Assembly: GCF_006438915.1 (NCBI RefSeq)
Contig: NZ_RCZE01000005.1
Coordinates: 396,342 to 460,341 of the forward strand
Source of the DNA: Pseudomonas arsenicoxydans
GTDB taxonomy: Bacteria > Pseudomonadota > Gammaproteobacteria > Pseudomonadales > Pseudomonadaceae
Direction of reading: 5' to 3'
Length of the DNA stretch: 64,000 bases
The notes under the pieces were generated by a model that had not been told where the DNA came from, did not search any database, and worked only from the letters and a program-made list of their open reading frames with translations. Both the position numbers and the translations under genes were made by a program. Shown piece by piece: positions 59,719 to 64,000 of this stretch (the stretch's first letter is position 1; each line of letters opens with the position of its first letter).

Positions 59719-61625
59719 CACGAACGCAACTGTTTGAGCTTGCGATACAGGGTCGCGCGACTGATGCCCAACGCGTCGGCGGCGGCCGAGACGTTGCCCT
59801 GGTGCGTGTCCAGGGACTGACGAATCAGTTCCAGTTCATTTTCACGGATGCTGCCAGCCTGAGGGCGTTCGGTGGCGGTCAGTTCGTCGAGCATGCTGTC
59901 GGGCAAGTGGTCGAGGGTGAGGACACTCTCCCCCGGTTCGCGCATGGCCAGCGCGGTGCGCAATACCATTTCCAGTTGGCGGATGTTGCCCGGCCACTGA
60001 TAGCCGCTGAGCAATCGGTTCAAATCGTCATGCAGGACGACGGCCGGAGCATTGAGCCTGATCAGCAATCGCCCGACCAGCGCACTGAAATCTTCGCGCT
60101 CGCGCAGGGCCGGGAGCATCACGCTGATGCCGTTGACCCGGTAGAACAGGTCTTCGCGGAAGTGCTTGTCTTCCACCAGACGCTTGAGGTCGCGGTGCGT
60201 GGCGCAGATCAATGCGACGTCGATGTCTTGCTCTTCACCTGCACCCAGTGGCGCGACTTTGCGGTCTTGCAGCACTCGTAGCAAACGCGCTTGCAAGGCC
60301 AGCGGCATGTCGCCGATTTCATCGAGAAACAAGGTGCCGCCGTGGGCCTGTTGCAGACGACCGATCATGCCGCCACGACGGGAGCCGGTGAAGGCGCCTT
60401 CGCGGTAGCCGAACAGCTCCGACTCGATCAGGCCTTCGGGAATGGCCGCGCAGTTCACCGCGATAAAGGGTTTGTCGCAACGGGTTCCCGCCATGTGCAG
60501 AGCGCGGGCGATGACTTCTTTACCGGTGCCGGTTTCACCAAGCAGCAACACCGGCAACTCATTGGCCAGGCCCTGCCGGGCCATGCGCAAGGCGCGGGCA
60601 TAACGCACATTGCTGCCGGCCAGGGATTCAAGGTCCGGCTGGGGTTTCGCGGTTTTGGCGGTCGTGCGCGTTGGGGTGCTGACGTTGATTGAGCGCTGCG
60701 GCGCGCGCAGGGTTTTATAGAAGAATTCGCCCTTGGCGGTTTGCAGGCTGCCGACGCCGCCCTGGTGCAAACGCGATAAAAGTTGCAGGCCATCGACACC
60801 GAGGAATTCTTCGCAACGTCGACCGACCAGTGCCGAGCGTTCGGCGTGGAGCAACTGACAGGCCTGAGCACTGACCGCAAGGATCTGACCGCCAAGGCTC
60901 ACCGCCAGCAGGCCTTGCCAAGGCGATTCGAGATATTGACGACGGCTGTGGAAGGCCAGGACGATTTCGTCCGGATAACTGGCGTTGAACACGCGACTTT
61001 CAATCTGGCTGACCGCCATCGCCAGCAACGCGGTGCTGTCGTGGACGCGGCCCAGCGGTCCTTCGCGGGTCAGGTCGAGTACGCCAAGGATGTCGCCTTG
61101 GGGGCAATAAATCGGCACCGAGGTGCAAGAGAAATCGGTCAGGCGATCGAGGTAATGTTCACCGCAATCGATCATCGTCGGCCGGGCTTCGACCAGTGCA
61201 GTGCCCAGCGCATTGGTGCCGCGAGCGGCTTCGCTCCAGCAGGCGCCCAGGGTGATGTCTTGCAGCCCGCTGCCCTTGAGGCGGTCGGCGCGCCCTTCGA
61301 CTGCGAGGATGGTGGCATCGGAATTGGCAAGGATGATCAGGCCTTCCTTGCCTTGACGTTCGGCCAGGTAATCAATCGCCGGCAATGCCGCGTCGATCAG
61401 CAGTCGGTTGCTCGCCAGTAGCACATCAAGGCTGGCGCTCGATTCCAGCGCCAGTTCGTGCTTGCCATTGAAATGCACACCATGACTGAGGCTGCGTCGC
61501 CACGACGCATCGATTTCCGCGCGCAATACGCCATCGGGGACTTCGCCCTCCAGATGGAGTTTTTCCCGGGCCAGCCGAGCTTCGCGGTGCAGTTTGGGTG
61601 GTGTTGTTTTTATTAGCGTCATCAA
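59718..61625 (-). CDS. Sigma-54-dependent AcoR-family activator of the amine dehydrogenase genes
   Basis: 635-residue activator. An N-terminal GAF domain (about 60-210), a PAS-like region (about 225-310), an AAA+ core (about 330-560) with Walker A GETGTGKE, the sigma-54 contact loop GAFTGSRRGG and Walker B GGTLFLDEIGDMP, and a Fis-type HTH at the C-terminus (GNVSAAADALGISRATLYRKLKQL). It is the first gene of the qhpF-E-G operon and the likely binder of the palindromes at 54042 and 54288. In Paracoccus the qhp regulator is of another family; see findings. Confidence 0.9.
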   Translation of the reverse strand: MMTLIKTTPPKLHREARLAREKLHLEGEVPDGVLRAEIDASWRRSLSHGVHFNGKHELALESSASLDVLLASNRLLIDAALPAIDYLAERQGKEGLIILANSDATILAVEGRADRLKGSGLQDITLGACWSEAARGTNALGTALVEARPTMIDCGEHYLDRLTDFSCTSVPIYCPQGDILGVLDLTREGPLGRVHDSTALLAMAVSQIESRVFNASYPDEIVLAFHSRRQYLESPWQGLLAVSLGGQILAVSAQACQLLHAERSALVGRRCEEFLGVDGLQLLSRLHQGGVGSLQTAKGEFFYKTLRAPQRSINVSTPTRTTAKTAKPQPDLESLAGSNVRYARALRMARQGLANELPVLLLGETGTGKEVIARALHMAGTRCDKPFIAVNCAAIPEGLIESELFGYREGAFTGSRRGGMIGRLQQAHGGTLFLDEIGDMPLALQARLLRVLQDRKVAPLGAGEEQDIDVALICATHRDLKRLVEDKHFREDLFYRVNGISVMLPALREREDFSALVGRLLIRLNAPAVVLHDDLNRLLSGYQWPGNIRQLEMVLRTALAMREPGESVLTLDHLPDSMLDELTATERPQAGSIRENELELIRQSLDTHQGNVSAAADALGISRATLYRKLKQLRS

Positions 61626-61704
61626 GCGCTCCGAATCGGTCCGCCCTGCGCTTTTTCAAGTTCAGCGCCCTGCCGCAATCTTTACGTTAACGTCAGGGCG
61701 ATGG

Positions 61705-61724
61705 CAAGTGCCTTACGGCACTTG
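61705..61724. other. Short perfect hairpin
   Basis: CAAGTGCC-TTAC-GGCACTTG, an 8-bp stem just after mrdA (minus strand) and before the activator start, next to a palindrome ACGTTAACGT (61684-61693). No T run follows, so it may end the mrdA transcript weakly or be an operator. Confidence 0.5.
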
Positions 61725-61742
61725 TGTTTGCGAAGTAACGAC

Positions 61743-63635
61743 TTAGACGTGAGGATCACCTGGCACTTTGCTCGGGGCAGCGTACTGCGGCTTCAGGTGG
61801 CCGTCCTGATCAAGCAGCCAGGCGTCCATGATCTGCCGCACCACAGGACCGGCGACGCGACCACCCGCCTCGCCGTTTTCGATCATCACCGAGATGACGA
61901 TCTTCGGGTGCTCAGCCGGGGCGAAACCGACGAACAAGGCGTTGTCGCGGTTACGCTCCAGGGTTTTCGCCCGGTTGTAGCGCTCGCCCTGCTTGATCGC
62001 GACAACTTGCGCGGTACCACTCTTGCCAGCGATGCGGTACTGAGCCCCAATCGCTGCCGCCCGGGCAATCCCACGCGCATCGTGCATCACCATCTGCATG
62101 CCGTGGTTGACCTGCTCCCAGTCATGCGGATTCTTGAGCAGGATGTTGGGCATCGGATGCTCATCCACCGGCGCGACGCCATCCACGGTCTTGGCCAGGT
62201 GCGGTCGATTCCACACACCTTTGTTGGCGATCAGCGCAGTGGCCTGGGCCAATTGCAGCGGCGTGACCTGCATGTAGCCCTGGCCGATGCCGAGGATCAC
62301 CGTCTCGCCAGGAAACCAGGCCTGACGGCGTGTGGCGCGCTTCCAGGCTTGGGACGGCATCAGACCCGCAGACTCTTCAAACATGTCCAGCGAGACTTTC
62401 TCGCCAAGGCCGAACATCGCCATGTAATCGTGCAGTCGATCGATGCCCAGTTTGTGGGCCAGGTCGTAGAAGTAGGTATCGTTGGAGCGCATGATCGCGG
62501 CGTCCATGTCCACCCAACCGTCGCCGCTGTGGTTCCAATTACGGTATTTGTGATCGAAGTCCGGGAGCTGGTAGTAACCCGGATCGAAGACACGGGTCTG
62601 CGGGGTGACGACGCCAGCATCCAGGCCGGCAATGGCCACCTCGGGCTTGATGGTCGATCCCGGCGCGTAGAGGCCGCGCAGCACACGGTTGAACAGCGGA
62701 CGGTCGATGGAGTCGTGCAGTGCTGCATATTCCTTGAAGCTGATCCCGGTGACGAACAGGTTTGGGTCGAAACTTGGCTTGCTGACCATGGCCAGCACTT
62801 CACCGGTCGACGGGTCCAGTGCAACGACTGAACCTCGACGATCACCCAAGGCTTCTTCGGCGGCTTCCTGAAGTCTGACGTCCAGGCTCAGGACAATGTT
62901 TTTACCGGGGACCGGATCAGTGTGCTTGAGCACACGCAGCACGCGGCCTTGGGCGTTCGTTTCGACCTCTTCGTAACCAACATGGCCATGCAATTCAGAT
63001 TCGTAGAATTTTTCGATGCCGGTTTTGCCGATGGATTGAGTGCCGCGGTATTCCACGTTGTCCAGGGCTTTAGATTCTTTCTCATTGATGCGACCGACGT
63101 AGCCAATCGAATGCGCGAAGTGCGCCCCCATCGGGTAGTGGCGCACGAATTGAGGCTCGACATCGATCCCCGGCAGGCGGAACTCATTGACCGCCAATAC
63201 AGCAATCTGCTCTTCGCTCAGTTCATAGAACAGAGTCACCGGCACGAACGGATGACGGGCCTGCTTCATTGCCTTGTCGAACAATGTTCGATCTTCTGGC
63301 GGCAGGTGCAGGAGGTTGACTACCTCATCCAATTCTTCTTTGACATCGGAGGTGCGTTCGCGGGTGATGGTCAGGTTGTAGCTCGGCCGGTTGTCCGCCA
63401 GGACCACGCCATTACGGTCGTAGATCAGCCCACGGGTGGGCGTGATCGGCAGGACGTGGACACGGTTGTTTTCGGAGATGGTCGAGTGGTAGTCGAATTC
63501 GACCACCTGCAGGACATACATGCGCACCACCAGCGCACACGTAATAGCAACAACGAACAAGCCGCAAGCCATCAGTCTTTTGTTGACGAGGCTTGTCTCT
63601 TTTTCGTGGTCCTTGATCGGTATCGGTTCAGGCAT
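61743..63635 (-). CDS. mrdA: Penicillin-binding protein 2 (transpeptidase)
   Basis: 630-residue class B PBP of the elongation complex. A single N-terminal membrane helix (about 20-40) is followed by the non-catalytic domain and the transpeptidase, with SxxK in PGSTIKPEVAIAG (about residue 325), SxN in MRSNDTYFY (about 385) and KSGTAQV (about 539). Normal PBP2 length. The usual neighbours rodA and rlmH are absent: the flanks are a sigma-54 activator and a 5S rRNA gene, so this is probably a second PBP2 copy. Confidence 0.9.
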   Translation of the reverse strand: MPEPIPIKDHEKETSLVNKRLMACGLFVVAITCALVVRMYVLQVVEFDYHSTISENNRVHVLPITPTRGLIYDRNGVVLADNRPSYNLTITRERTSDVKEELDEVVNLLHLPPEDRTLFDKAMKQARHPFVPVTLFYELSEEQIAVLAVNEFRLPGIDVEPQFVRHYPMGAHFAHSIGYVGRINEKESKALDNVEYRGTQSIGKTGIEKFYESELHGHVGYEEVETNAQGRVLRVLKHTDPVPGKNIVLSLDVRLQEAAEEALGDRRGSVVALDPSTGEVLAMVSKPSFDPNLFVTGISFKEYAALHDSIDRPLFNRVLRGLYAPGSTIKPEVAIAGLDAGVVTPQTRVFDPGYYQLPDFDHKYRNWNHSGDGWVDMDAAIMRSNDTYFYDLAHKLGIDRLHDYMAMFGLGEKVSLDMFEESAGLMPSQAWKRATRRQAWFPGETVILGIGQGYMQVTPLQLAQATALIANKGVWNRPHLAKTVDGVAPVDEHPMPNILLKNPHDWEQVNHGMQMVMHDARGIARAAAIGAQYRIAGKSGTAQVVAIKQGERYNRAKTLERNRDNALFVGFAPAEHPKIVISVMIENGEAGGRVAGPVVRQIMDAWLLDQDGHLKPQYAAPSKVPGDPHV

Positions 63636-63821
63636 TTCTGCGGCAACTCTTTGACGAAAGACGGGTGCCGATCCGTAGGCTTGAAATCAATCCGTTAAAA
63701 AACGAGCTGCACCATACCAAAAACTGACCGGTCGCTTTAGTGCGATTTCCTCTAACGGTCGTACGTGAGGGCCTAAATGACGGTCGGCCATGCTGTCTGG
63801 CACTTTCCTGCGGACAAAACA

Positions 63822-63853
63822 AAACCCCTACCTGCATACGCAGATAGGGGTTT
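63822..63853 (-). terminator. Terminator of the rRNA operon
   Basis: AAACCCCTA-C-CTGC ATAC GCAG-A-TAGGGGTTT, a strong stem with one mismatch; on the minus strand it is followed by TTGTTTTG. It lies immediately after the 5S rRNA. Confidence 0.88.
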
Positions 63854-63862
63854 CGGAATTTA

Positions 63863-63979
63863 ATCTTGACGATGACCTACTCTCACATGGGGAAACCCCA
63901 CACTACCATCGGCGATGCATCGTTTCACTGCTGAGTTCGGGATGGGATCAGGTGGTTCCAATGCTCTATGGTCGTCAAG
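63863..63979 (-). rRNA. rrf: 5S ribosomal RNA
   Basis: On the minus strand the sequence begins CTTGACGACCATAGAGCATT, contains CCCGAACTCAGCAGTGAAAC and ends in GAGAGTAGGTCATCGTCAAG, with 5' and 3' ends pairing. This is the 3' end of an rRNA operon whose larger genes would lie beyond the window. The 5' limit is known to within a few bases only. Confidence 0.95.
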
Positions 63980-64000
63980 AAATTCGGTAGCCAGGTCGTT

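Overview
The window is chromosomal DNA of a fluorescent Pseudomonas, most likely of the P. fluorescens group. The grounds are an almost complete pyoverdine maturation, transport and synthetase locus, Pseudomonas-type REP/REPIN palindromes in many intergenic gaps, a Pseudomonas-like 5S rRNA, and uniformly high-GC coding. Nothing looks phage-, plasmid- or transposon-derived, and no CRISPR array was seen.

Region 1 (about 0.1-16.2 kb) holds pyoverdine export, maturation and uptake. It contains the tripartite efflux system pvdR-pvdT-opmQ, the tyrosinase pvdP (minus strand), pvdM-pvdN, pvdO, the ferribactin exporter pvdE and the receptor fpvA. An HSL-type esterase of unknown role lies next to the synthetases. 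Exact PvdS sigma-factor promoters (TAAAT-N16-CGT) lie before pvdP, pvdM and pvdE. fpvA instead has a Fur-type inverted repeat.

Region 2 (16.4-40.1 kb, minus strand) holds a type II thioesterase (pvdG-like) and two very large peptide synthetases of 3660 and 3920 residues. Read by domain order and adenylation pocket residues, they predict a six-residue side chain: D-Ala, Lys, Thr, D-Ser, then two ornithine-type (probably hydroxyornithine) residues, with release by a terminal thioesterase. Module 5 is odd: its carrier and the following condensation domain look epimerase-adapted, yet no epimerase is present. pvdL, pvdS, pvdH, pvdA, pvdF and pvdQ are not in the window.

Region 3 (40.2-49.1 kb) is housekeeping or accessory sequence: an MFS transporter, an SDR plus GH15 glycosidase pair, an unrecognised small gene, an epoxide-hydrolase-like enzyme, a GATase-AraC regulator divergent from isonitrile hydratase (inhA), an SRPBCC protein and an LprI-like lipid-free secreted protein.

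Region 4 (49.2-61.6 kb) is a complete quinohemoprotein amine dehydrogenase system. It has the structural genes qhpA-D-C-B, a divergent aldehyde dehydrogenase that would oxidise the aldehyde product, and the cofactor-maturation genes qhpG, qhpE and qhpF behind a sigma-54 activator. A clear sigma-54 promoter and two matching palindromes sit in the divergent control region. Together the genes would oxidise primary amines in the periplasm and pass the aldehyde on to the acid.

Region 5 (61.7-64 kb) is a PBP2 (mrdA) gene without its usual rlmH/rodA neighbours, followed by the terminator and 5S rRNA of an rRNA operon on the minus strand.
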